This document shows, in pieces, positions 6,508 through 12,666 of a DNA stretch of 12,666 nucleotides (the first letter of the stretch is position 1; every line of letters starts with the position of its first letter). Origin of the DNA: Deltaproteobacteria bacterium RBG_13_52_11 (lineage in GTDB: Bacteria > Desulfobacterota > B13-G15 > RBG-16-54-18); the NCBI GenBank assembly GCA_001797745.1, contig MGQF01000041.1, positions 25,183 to 37,848 on the forward strand. Direction: 5' to 3'. Position numbers and translations under genes: made by a program. Under the pieces are notes generated by a model, which made no database searches, was not told the origin of the DNA, and saw only the letters and a program-made list of their open reading frames with translations.

Positions 6508-6618
6508 AGAATATCTAAAGGCAGCTAAGGATCCCGACGTCGCAGAGAGATACAAGTTTAACGGTTGACTTTTGACAAGAGCAGATCCAAGGTGCCCATC
6601 TGCAGTGTGGCACGCGCA
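6508..6618 (+). pseudogene. Internally deleted tetR remnant
   Basis: The left half (6508-6567) matches the start of the intact tetR (about 8820-8876), including the ribosome binding region CTAAGGA and an uninterrupted 15-base identity, GTCGCAGAGAGATAC. Translated in the tetR frame it reads (T)-S-Q-R-D-T-S-L-T-V-D-F-stop against M-S-Q-R-D-T-I-L-R-V. The start codon has become ACG and a stop follows at codon 13. The right half (6571-6618) aligns without gaps to 9437-9484, the sequence after the tetR stop. There 37 of 48 bases agree, and the last 16 are identical. About 560 bases of the gene body are missing between the halves. The remnant lies between two minus-strand dehydrogenase genes and cannot make a regulator. 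Confidence 0.85.
6592..6618 (+). repeat. Intergenic stem-loop repeat, copy 2
   Basis: GTGCC (6592-6596) can pair with GGCAC (6609-6613) across a 12-base loop. The 16-base CAGTGTGGCACGCGCA (6603-6618) is identical to 9469-9484. In this copy it forms the right end of the tetR remnant. Confidence 0.6.
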
Positions 6619-6695
6619 ATAGCCTGGGCAGACCTCTTGGAGTTCCGGCCCCAACCAATGTCATGTTTCGATAATGAAGCCCTTGAAGGAGCAGA

Positions 6696-8543
6696 TCAAA
6701 AGACATTTTCAGCAATTTCCAGGGCCGCCCTGTCAGCCTTTTTTATCGCTTGGGCCTTGGCAGCTGCCAGGCTTAGCACATTACTTGCAAAAAAACGGGC
6801 AGTGGCCACCTTGCCGCTGTAAAAGGCCGCGTCTGCATGTTCTGCCACAAATTTTTCCAATCCACCTGGCTCACTAATCCCTTTTGCCTCAGCCAGTTTG
6901 GCCAACTTATCTTGGGCAATGACTGCCTGCCACATCAGCAGCCAGCCGACGGTTACGTCTCCAAAAAGCTCCAAATATGGGTAGGCATAAAGAGCAAGAA
7001 CAGGGAAATCCTTTTTTTGAATTTCGGCAAGAAACGTGGACACATCAGCCAATGCATCTTTGGCCGCCTCCAAAATCTCCACGTAGTGAGCCAAAGTCCG
7101 GTGCCCTTTGTTCGCGTTACAAAACTTGTTAATATCTTCCAGGTGCCCCTTGAATAGGTCATCGCTGTCCCTCCCCAGTTTGCGACCAGCTAAGTCCAGG
7201 GCCTGGATACCATTCGTGCCCTCAAAGATGGAGTGGACCTTCTCATCTCTTAAAAATTGCTCAATGGGGTAATCCTTCATGTATCCGTAACCGCCGTAGA
7301 CCTGCATGGCTGTTTCAGTGACCCGAAAACTCATGTCCGAGCCATAGGCCTTGGTAACCGGGGTGAGAAACGCTGCCCGGCCCGCCCACTTTTGCTTATC
7401 TTCCTCTTTTCGAGCCATCCGTTCCTGGTCTAAGCAATACGAGGCGTACAAGATGAGAGCGCGCACGCCTTCAGTGTAGGCCTTCATCTGGAGGAGCATG
7501 CGACGGACGTCCGGGTGTCTGATGATCGGACACTGGCCTGCGCTTGCTGGCTTGCCGATTTCCGTTCCCTGGAGCCGCTCCTTGGCATAGGCCAAGGCAT
7601 GGAGGTAGGCCGTACTGGCAACTGCGGCCGCGTGACGCGCCGCAATCAACCGGGACTCGTTCATCATCGTGAAAAAGATCGGCATACCCTGGTTTTCCTC
7701 GCCCACCAGTTCGCCGATACATCTCCCATCTTCATCGAAACTCAATTGACAGGTGGGGGAACCCTTAATGCCCAGTTTTTTTTCGACGGCGACGGTCTTG
7801 ACGTCGTTTGACTCTCCCAAGGAACCGTCCGGATTGATTTTAATCTTCGGGATGAGGAACAGCGAGAGCCCCTTGGTCCCAGAGGGAGCCCCTTTGACCC
7901 TGGCCAATGCAAGATGGATAATATTTTCGGTCAGGTCAGTATCGCCTCCCGTGATGAATGTCTTGGTTCCAGTAATGGAATAGGTCCCATCGGGATTGCG
8001 TTCTGCCACGGTTTGGGTAGCGCCGACGTCACTCCCTGCCCCTGATTCGGTCAAAACCATTGTCCCAGTCCATTGCCCGGAAAGAATCCGCTCCACGTAT
8101 TTCTCTCTCTGCTCTTTTGTCCCGTGAGTAGCTATCAGCAGGGCCGCGCCTCGCGTCATGGCGGCGAGTGTCTGGAAGGCCAAATTGCCCGCCTCAAAGT
8201 ACTCATTTGCAGCCATGCCCACCACCATCGGCATTCCCTGCCCCCCAAATTCCTGTGGGATGTCGAGCCTTCGCCATTCTCCCTCATTCCATAAACGCCA
8301 AAGCGTATGGAATGATTTGGGCACGCTGACTGCGCCGTCTTTAAAAAGAACCCCCTCAGTGTCCCCATCTTCATTGGTCGGCATTATCGCATTCTCTGCA
8401 AATTTTTTGGCTTCGTTGAGAACCATATTGTAGGTTTCCACGTCGAAGTCGGCATATATTTCCGATTCGGAGAACTTGACAATATCAAGCTGATCAAAGA
8501 GGACAAACTTTTGATCCCTCCCGTCTACTAAAAGGTCACCCAT
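6696..8543 (-). CDS. Large acyl-CoA dehydrogenase with extra C-terminal domain (DmdC/AcdH-like)
   Basis: The 615-residue product belongs to the roughly 600-residue branch of acyl-CoA dehydrogenases, which includes 3-(methylthio)propanoyl-CoA dehydrogenase. Family signs are PQEFGGQGMP (96-105), VLTESGAGSDVGA (163-175), ITGTKTFITGGD (190-201), a long central insertion with NPDGSLGESNDVK (237-249), and YGGYGYMKDYPIEQFLRD (416-433). The catalytic base is probably Glu441 in IFEGTNGIQALDL. A helical C-terminal extension (about 465-615) ends KKADRAALEIAENVF. The ATG at 8543 is chosen because the family-like sequence begins there and GGGAG lies about nine bases before it. The frame stays open 70 more codons upstream, but that part is unlike the family and contains the putative promoter. 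The gene is divergent from tetR. DmdC-type function is only one possibility within this broad branch. Confidence 0.93.
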   Translation of the reverse strand: MGDLLVDGRDQKFVLFDQLDIVKFSESEIYADFDVETYNMVLNEAKKFAENAIMPTNEDGDTEGVLFKDGAVSVPKSFHTLWRLWNEGEWRRLDIPQEFGGQGMPMVVGMAANEYFEAGNLAFQTLAAMTRGAALLIATHGTKEQREKYVERILSGQWTGTMVLTESGAGSDVGATQTVAERNPDGTYSITGTKTFITGGDTDLTENIIHLALARVKGAPSGTKGLSLFLIPKIKINPDGSLGESNDVKTVAVEKKLGIKGSPTCQLSFDEDGRCIGELVGEENQGMPIFFTMMNESRLIAARHAAAVASTAYLHALAYAKERLQGTEIGKPASAGQCPIIRHPDVRRMLLQMKAYTEGVRALILYASYCLDQERMARKEEDKQKWAGRAAFLTPVTKAYGSDMSFRVTETAMQVYGGYGYMKDYPIEQFLRDEKVHSIFEGTNGIQALDLAGRKLGRDSDDLFKGHLEDINKFCNANKGHRTLAHYVEILEAAKDALADVSTFLAEIQKKDFPVLALYAYPYLELFGDVTVGWLLMWQAVIAQDKLAKLAEAKGISEPGGLEKFVAEHADAAFYSGKVATARFFASNVLSLAAAKAQAIKKADRAALEIAENVF

Positions 8544-8585
8544 GATACTATTCTCCCATGATGAGCAGTAATTCTCCGTGCGAAG

Positions 8586-8612
8586 ATTATAAGAAACAGC
8601 CCTGTGAGTCAA
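8586..8612 (-). promoter_or_regulatory. Possible promoter of the large dehydrogenase gene
   Basis: On the minus strand TTGACT (8612-8607) and TATAAT (8591-8586) stand 15 bases apart, a shorter spacer than ideal. It is placed about 43 bases before the start codon. Upstream of it lies a GC-rich inverted repeat, TGGGGG (8640-8645) with CCCCCA (8656-8661). Confidence 0.45.
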
Positions 8613-8746
8613 CCCCATATATATGCGCTGACTGAAAGGTGGGGGTGTCACAATGCCCCCATCCGAAAATTCCGTTACCCACACACAGAACGGCTCTCTA
8701 CCCAACCACGCAAGTATTATTCCCTCTTCCGTCCTTGAAAAAATTC

Positions 8747-8776
8747 TTGACATATATCCTTCAGAGCGATTAAAAT
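8747..8776 (+). promoter_or_regulatory. Promoter of tetR
   Basis: TTGACA (8747-8752), an 18-base spacer and TAAAAT (8771-8776) form a good sigma-70 promoter. Transcription would start near 8783, just before the inverted repeat at 8788-8805. Confidence 0.65.
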
Positions 8777-8787
8777 AGCCATATTTT

Positions 8788-8805
8788 CTACCGAGTGATC
8801 GGTAG
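8788..8805. promoter_or_regulatory. Probable TetR operator
   Basis: CTACCGA-GTGA-TCGGTAG is a perfect 7-4-7 inverted repeat between the tetR promoter and its start codon. ACCGA-N4-TCGGT symmetry is usual for TetR-family sites. A bound repressor would block its own transcript and, if the genes are cotranscribed, the following acyl-CoA dehydrogenase, Fe-S and ETF genes. The divergent dehydrogenase promoter is about 180 bases away, so direct control there is less certain. The matching place in the tetR remnant lacks this repeat. Confidence 0.75.
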
Positions 8806-8845
8806 GTTATATTAATATCAGATATACGAAGGCACTAAGGAACCC

Positions 8846-9433
8846 ATGTCGCAGAGAGATACGATTTTAAGGGTTGCTACCAGGTTGTTTGCGGACAAGG
8901 GATTTGAACGGACCTCTGTCCGGAAGATCGCCGAGGAGGCCGACCTGAGTGTGCCCGGGATGTTTCATTATTTCCCCTCTAAGGAGGAGATCCTGAACGA
9001 GATCATGATCGGATTTATGGATGAGGGGTATACAAGGCTCATGGATATCTATACCAGCGATGTGGACCCCGTTGAAAAATTAGAGGCGGTCTGTACATTT
9101 TACGTCGAGCACTATGCAGGGCATAAGGATCAGTTGACCATTCTGATATCCGAAGGTAAATCCCTTTCCCTGGAACATCAACAGGCCTTTATCGATAAAA
9201 AACGGGTCTATGTAGAGGCACTAAAAAGACTTTTTGACGATCTGGCAAAAGGCGGGCTGTTAAAACCGATAGACCCCTCCGTCCTTGCCTTCATCTTCTT
9301 CGGCATGGTCCACTGGACGTATAGCTGGTATAACCCCCGAGGGGAGATAGGACCGGAGGTATTGGGGAAGATATTCAGCGAGGTCTTTATTCGAGGAGCA
9401 CTCAAGGATCAGGAGGGGGATAAGCCAAGGTAG
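8846..9433 (+). CDS. TetR-family regulator, probable acyl-CoA-responsive repressor
   Basis: The 195-residue protein has an N-terminal helix-turn-helix DNA-binding domain: ILRVATRLFADKGF (7-20), TSVRKIAEEADLSVPGMFHYFPSKEEIL (23-50). The C-terminal ligand domain has the MVHWTYSWYNPRG segment (154-166) typical of the branch with KstR2- and FadR-like members that bind acyl-CoA thioesters. TAAGGA lies four bases before the ATG. Its gene heads a row of acyl-CoA dehydrogenase, Fe-S and ETF genes and is divergent from another dehydrogenase, so it most likely senses a pathway acyl-CoA and releases the operator at 8788-8805. The effector is not predictable. A deleted second copy of this gene's two ends lies at 6508-6618. 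Confidence 0.92.
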   Translation: MSQRDTILRVATRLFADKGFERTSVRKIAEEADLSVPGMFHYFPSKEEILNEIMIGFMDEGYTRLMDIYTSDVDPVEKLEAVCTFYVEHYAGHKDQLTILISEGKSLSLEHQQAFIDKKRVYVEALKRLFDDLAKGGLLKPIDPSVLAFIFFGMVHWTYSWYNPRGEIGPEVLGKIFSEVFIRGALKDQEGDKPR

Positions 9434-9457
9434 GCCTTTTACAAGAGAAGATTAAAT

Positions 9458-9484
9458 GTGCCTGCAAACAGTGTGGCACGCGCA
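9458..9484 (+). repeat. Intergenic stem-loop repeat, copy 3
   Basis: GTGCC (9458-9462) can pair with GGCAC (9475-9479) across a 12-base loop. CAGTGTGGCACGCGCA (9469-9484) is identical to copy 2. It lies in the 99-base gap between tetR and the following dehydrogenase gene and could act at the RNA level between two cotranscribed genes. Confidence 0.6.
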
Positions 9485-9532
9485 GATGGAGCTGGGTACT
9501 AATGCGCTTTAAAAAAATCTAGGAGGAACATG

Positions 9533-10681
9533 ATGGTTGAGCTTACATCGGAACAGAGAGATATTAAGCAGGCGGCAAGGGAATTTGCTGAAAAGGAATT
9601 TAAGGAAATAGCGCGAGAACTGGACGAAAAAGAACAGTTTGACGACAGACTATGGAAAAAGGCAGCTGAACTTGGGTTCCTCGGAGTTTTTATAGAGGAG
9701 GAATATGGAGGAGCAGGGCTGGGTCACTTTGAACAGTGTCTCATCATTGAGGAATTCGCGCGCATAGATGGGGGTATCGCCCAGTGTATGGTGGCATCTT
9801 ATTTCGGCACCCAACTGATAAAGCTCTTCGGAACAGAGGAACAGAAACAGAAATACCTCCCCCCTGTGTGTGCAGGGCAGTGGAGAACAGGCATGGCGTC
9901 TTCGGAACCGGATGCAGGTAGTGATGTGGCATCGATCGCCACAACCGCCATCAAGGACGGAGACGGCTATGTAATCTCAGGGAATAAGATGTTTATCACC
10001 AATGCGAACATTGCGGATTTCCTTATAGTCCTTTGTATTACAGACCCGCAAAACCCAAGGAAGCACGGCCGGTTGAGTACAATTATAGTGGAAACAAACA
10101 GGCCGGGTTATGAAGCCAATAAGCTGCACGGGAAACTCTCCATCAGATGTTCCGATACGGGAGAAGTTGCCTTCAAGCAAGTACGGGTTCCCAAAGAAAA
10201 CCTCGTGGGAAAAGAAGGGAAAGGATTTTATCAGCTCATGGACTTTTTTAACCGGGCTCGCCTCGACGGAGGAGGTGCCCTTGCCATTGGTACAGCCCAG
10301 GGTGCCCTCGAAAAGGCCATAAGTCATGTAAAAAAAAGGAAAGCCTTCGGCAATCAGCTTGCCGGATTTCAGATCGTTCAGGCAAAGATTGCAGAGATGG
10401 CTACCCTTCTCGAAGCAGGGAGGAGTCTTTTATATCGCGCGGCGATAAAGCTCGACAAAGGCGAGGTTGACCCCGCTCTTATCGCTATGGCGAAGTGGTA
10501 TACCTGTGAGATCGCGGTGAAGGTAGCGGATGAAGCGATCCAGCTTCATGGGGGGTACGGTATCCTGAAGGAATATGATGTGGAACACTACTGGCGGGAC
10601 GCAAAGGTCTTTGAGATTTTTGAGGGGACGAAAGAGATCGAGAAAATTCTCATCGCAAGACAATTATTAGGAAGGTATTAA
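9533..10681 (+). CDS. Acyl-CoA dehydrogenase, MCAD/SCAD-type catalytic site
   Basis: This 382-residue flavoenzyme oxidises an acyl-CoA and reduces ETF. Signatures are FIEEEYGGAGLG (53-64), MASSEPDAGSDVASI (121-135), ISGNKMFITNANIADF (148-163), KKRKAFGNQLAGFQ (267-280) and QLHGGYGILKEYDVEHYWRDAKVFEIFEGTKEIE (337-370). Glu364 in FEGT is the usual base. AGGAGG at 9521-9526 precedes tandem ATGs at 9530 and 9533; the second has better spacing. The Fe-S gene begins three bases after its stop, and etfB and etfA follow, so this dehydrogenase is the most likely direct electron donor to this ETF. General likeness covers butyryl-, cyclic- and dicarboxylic acyl-CoA dehydrogenases; I cannot choose among them. 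Confidence 0.94.
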   Translation: MVELTSEQRDIKQAAREFAEKEFKEIARELDEKEQFDDRLWKKAAELGFLGVFIEEEYGGAGLGHFEQCLIIEEFARIDGGIAQCMVASYFGTQLIKLFGTEEQKQKYLPPVCAGQWRTGMASSEPDAGSDVASIATTAIKDGDGYVISGNKMFITNANIADFLIVLCITDPQNPRKHGRLSTIIVETNRPGYEANKLHGKLSIRCSDTGEVAFKQVRVPKENLVGKEGKGFYQLMDFFNRARLDGGGALAIGTAQGALEKAISHVKKRKAFGNQLAGFQIVQAKIAEMATLLEAGRSLLYRAAIKLDKGEVDPALIAMAKWYTCEIAVKVADEAIQLHGGYGILKEYDVEHYWRDAKVFEIFEGTKEIEKILIARQLLGRY

Positions 10682-10684
10682 GCG

Positions 10685-11815
10685 ATGGATTTCGTGGAAA
10701 AATATGAATTGTGTGCATGCCTACAGTGCGGCAAGTGTACCGGTGGGTGCCCTATCTCTATGAAGGCCCCTCTCAACATTCGGTCTCTCATGCGAGAAGT
10801 CCTGTTGGAAGGGAAATCAGACAGGGCGCTTGAGCGCCCAGGGCTTTGGGATTGTACGACATGCGCCACCTGTAACCTTCGCTGCCCCAGGGGATTGAAG
10901 CCCGCGGAATTTATTGTTGGTCTGAGGGCAGAACTTGTCGAGGCGGGGAGAGTTCCAAAAACAATCATAGATGCCCTTGAGGGCACCTATAAGCACGGTA
11001 ATCCATGGGGAAGGGCGAGGCAGAAAAGGAGTGAATGGAAAGGGGATCTTGCGGTAAAGATCCTTCCCGAAGAAGGGGAGGCAGAATGGCTTTATTTCAT
11101 AGGGTGCGCCCCCTCCTATGATCCGAGACTTCAGGGAATTCCTCGGACCCTTTGTCGCATTTTTGAGGCGGCGGGCCTTGATTTCGGTATCCTCGGGACG
11201 AAGGAAAGCTGCTGTGGCAATGAAATCAGGAGGATTGGAGAAGAAGGACTCTTTGAGGAATTGAGGGGGGAGAACACGAAAAATTTCCGCTCATCTGGGG
11301 CCAAGGCTATCGTCGCCACATCCCCTCACTGCTTCAACGCCTTTAAAAACGAGTACAACCTCGACGGATTCCAGGTCGTTCACTATACGCAGCTCCTTAC
11401 TGAGCTCATGAAGGAGGGGAAAATAAAATTTTCCCATGAAGTGAGGAAGAAGGTCGCCTACCACGATCCGTGCTTTTTGGGAAAACAGAACGGGGTCTTT
11501 GATCCACCGAGGGAGGTACTGAAGGCGATTCCGGGAATCGAACTCCTTGAGTTTGAGAGGAGCAGGGAGCGGAGCCTCTGCTGTGAGGGGGGTGGAGGTA
11601 GGATGTGGGTCGAGGGAACGGGCGAGGGAAAAAGGAATAGCGAAATCCGCGTGCGGGATGCGCGTGACATGGGCGCTGAAATAGTCGCCACTGCCTGTCC
11701 GTTCTGTTTATTAACGCTGGAGGATGGGACAAAGACAACGGGTTTGGAAGAGAAGATTCACATAAAGGATATTGTGGAAATCGTTGGTGAAGCCATCGGC
11801 TTCGATCACGAATAA
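10685..11815 (+). CDS. Soluble HdrCB/GlpC-like Fe-S oxidoreductase with two CCG domains
   Basis: The 376-residue protein has two ferredoxin-type motifs for [4Fe-4S] clusters, Cys12-15-18-22 and Cys57-60-63-67. Two cysteine-rich CCG domains follow, as in heterodisulfide reductase HdrB/HdrD. The second is complete (Cys263, Cys299-Cys300, Cys338-x-x-Cys341). The first has Cys141, Cys176-Cys177 and Cys216, but the expected first cysteine of its CxxC is Ser213 (TSPHC). No membrane segment is seen, unlike ETF:menaquinone oxidoreductases that carry similar domains. AGGAAGG lies nine bases before the ATG. It sits between an acyl-CoA dehydrogenase and etfBA, so it probably carries electrons between ETF and another carrier. 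The direction and the partner are unknown. Confidence 0.9.
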   Translation: MDFVEKYELCACLQCGKCTGGCPISMKAPLNIRSLMREVLLEGKSDRALERPGLWDCTTCATCNLRCPRGLKPAEFIVGLRAELVEAGRVPKTIIDALEGTYKHGNPWGRARQKRSEWKGDLAVKILPEEGEAEWLYFIGCAPSYDPRLQGIPRTLCRIFEAAGLDFGILGTKESCCGNEIRRIGEEGLFEELRGENTKNFRSSGAKAIVATSPHCFNAFKNEYNLDGFQVVHYTQLLTELMKEGKIKFSHEVRKKVAYHDPCFLGKQNGVFDPPREVLKAIPGIELLEFERSRERSLCCEGGGGRMWVEGTGEGKRNSEIRVRDARDMGAEIVATACPFCLLTLEDGTKTTGLEEKIHIKDIVEIVGEAIGFDHE

Positions 11816-11827
11816 GGAGGCGCGGGG

Positions 11828-12616
11828 ATGGATATCATCGTGTGTATCAAGAGGGTGCCCGAGGTAGCAGAAGTTGAGCTACGAATAGATCAATCGGGCA
11901 AAGGCATAAAAAAGGAGGGCTTAGTCTTCAGCTTAAACGATTGGGACAATTACGCCCTTGAGGAAGCGGTGAGGATAAAGGAGAAATATGGCGGTAAGGT
12001 TACCGCAATAACCGTGGCTTCTGAGGAGAGCGAAGATGTGCTCAGGCGGGCGCTTGCGTTAGGGGCTGATGAGGCCATCAGGGCCACGGACCCAGCCATT
12101 GAGGGCTCTGACGGATATGCGATAGCAAAGATCCTCGCCGCCGTCATCAAAGATATCCCCTTCGACCTCATCCTCACCGGCGTTCAGGCGAATGATAATG
12201 GGTACGCCCAGGTGGGGGGGACATTAGCCGAACTTCTCGGCATACCCCATGCCACCCTTATTACGGCCATGGAGGTAGTGGAAAAGAGGGCCAAGGTCAA
12301 CCGGGAGCTTGAAGGGGGTTTGGAGGAGGTCTTGGATGTTGGGCTCCCTGCCCTTTTTACCATACAGAGCGGGATAAACGAGCCACGATACGTCTCCATC
12401 ATGGGTATACGGAAGGTGGCGCAAAAGGAGATCAAGGTGCACGACCTCGGTACGTTAGGGCTCTCTCCTGAGAACGCCGGGGAAAAAGGCTCCATGATTG
12501 TCGTAGATAGAATCTTTCCGCCGCCTGTAGGTGAGGGGGCCGAGATATTTACAGGGAGCCCAGATGACGTGGCGGCAAAGGTCACGGATATCTTCGCGAA
12601 AGGGGGTGTGCTCTAA
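11828..12616 (+). CDS. etfB: Electron transfer flavoprotein subunit beta
   Basis: EtfB is the smaller subunit of the soluble ETF that accepts electrons from acyl-CoA dehydrogenases. The 262-residue product begins IIVCIKRVPEV. It has NDWDNYALEEAVRIKEKYGG (37-56), a nucleotide-binding stretch LALGADEAIRATD, and DLILTGVQANDNGYAQVGGTLAELLGIP (113-140). The subunit signature follows, VNRELEGGLEEVLDVGLPALFTIQSGINEPRY (158-189). TAAGGAGG, overlapping the stop of the Fe-S gene, is the ribosome binding site seven bases before the ATG, so the two genes are translationally close. etfA starts one base after its stop. Whether this ETF is simple or electron-bifurcating cannot be settled without the EtfA sequence. 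Confidence 0.96.
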   Translation: MDIIVCIKRVPEVAEVELRIDQSGKGIKKEGLVFSLNDWDNYALEEAVRIKEKYGGKVTAITVASEESEDVLRRALALGADEAIRATDPAIEGSDGYAIAKILAAVIKDIPFDLILTGVQANDNGYAQVGGTLAELLGIPHATLITAMEVVEKRAKVNRELEGGLEEVLDVGLPALFTIQSGINEPRYVSIMGIRKVAQKEIKVHDLGTLGLSPENAGEKGSMIVVDRIFPPPVGEGAEIFTGSPDDVAAKVTDIFAKGGVL

Positions 12617-12617
12617 G

Positions 12618-12666
12618 ATGGGAGAGGTTATGGTCCTTATCGAACACCGACAAGGGGAGATGAGAG
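12618..12666 (+). CDS. etfA: Electron transfer flavoprotein subunit alpha, 5' end only
   Basis: The first 16 codons are present before the window ends. They read M-G-E-V-M-V-L-I-E-H-R-Q-G-E-M-R, the usual N-terminal strand of EtfA (VxVxIEHRxGxLR). It starts one base after the etfB stop, the usual tight etfBA arrangement, and GGGG/GTG-rich sequence within the etfB end probably serves translation by coupling. Confidence 0.88.
   Translation, partial: MGEVMVLIEHRQGEMR

Noticed and set aside
6608..6623. TGGCACG in the three repeats read as sigma-54 -24 elements
   Set aside because: No GC doublet occurs at the strict distance of 12 bases from GG in any of the three copies. Only the site at 2363-2377 fits.
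8544..8753. 70-codon upstream extension of the large acyl-CoA dehydrogenase, starting at 8753
   Set aside because: The extension is unlike the family, has no ribosome site, and overlaps the likely promoter and the inverted repeat. The ATG at 8543 fits family length.
1..12666. CRISPR arrays, insertion sequences, phage genes or defence systems
   Set aside because: No regular spaced repeats, transposase, integrase or nuclease-like proteins were seen. The repeats found are few and short.

Overview
The window looks like a piece of a chromosome from an anaerobic, moderate-GC bacterium, most probably a member of the Desulfobacterota (former Deltaproteobacteria) or a similar fatty- or aromatic-acid degrader. 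This is an inference from gene content: three different acyl-CoA dehydrogenases, a TetR regulator of the acyl-CoA type, an HdrCB-like Fe-S protein beside electron-transfer flavoprotein (ETF) genes, a TRAP substrate-binding protein behind a sigma-54-type promoter, and a Cache-HAMP receptor. No phage, insertion sequence or CRISPR array is visible.

Left part (1-2423): a small two-helix membrane protein closes with a rho-independent terminator. Then come methylglyoxal synthase (mgsA) and an alpha/beta hydrolase. The segment just before mgsA carries what looks like a copy of the hydrolase leader and its first ten codons. About 525 bases follow without a convincing gene; they end in regulatory sequence.

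Middle part (2424-5132): an orphan TRAP-type binding protein (DctP family) sits behind a near-perfect -24/-12 promoter and is followed by a Cache-HAMP membrane protein with no output domain. No DctQ or DctM transporter subunits are present. A strong bidirectional terminator separates them from two divergent tRNA genes, Ala(GGC) on the minus strand and Leu(CAA) on the plus strand, both with consensus-like sigma-70 promoters.

Right part (5133-12666): two acyl-CoA dehydrogenase genes run on the minus strand. Divergently, a probable operon reads tetR - acyl-CoA dehydrogenase - Fe-S oxidoreductase - etfB - etfA, the last cut by the window end. The logic is that a dehydrogenase oxidises an acyl-CoA, passes electrons to ETF, and the Fe-S protein is a likely further partner. 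A perfect 7-4-7 inverted repeat downstream of the tetR promoter is the probable operator.

The most unusual observations are remnants. At 6508-6618, between the two minus-strand dehydrogenase genes, lies an internally deleted second copy of tetR: its 5' end is joined directly to the sequence that follows the intact tetR. That junction also carries a small stem-loop-forming repeat (core TGTGGCACGC) found at three intergenic places. The hydrolase-like remnant before mgsA has a similar form. The orphan DctP plus output-less Cache-HAMP pair is the best candidate for an undescribed sensory module.
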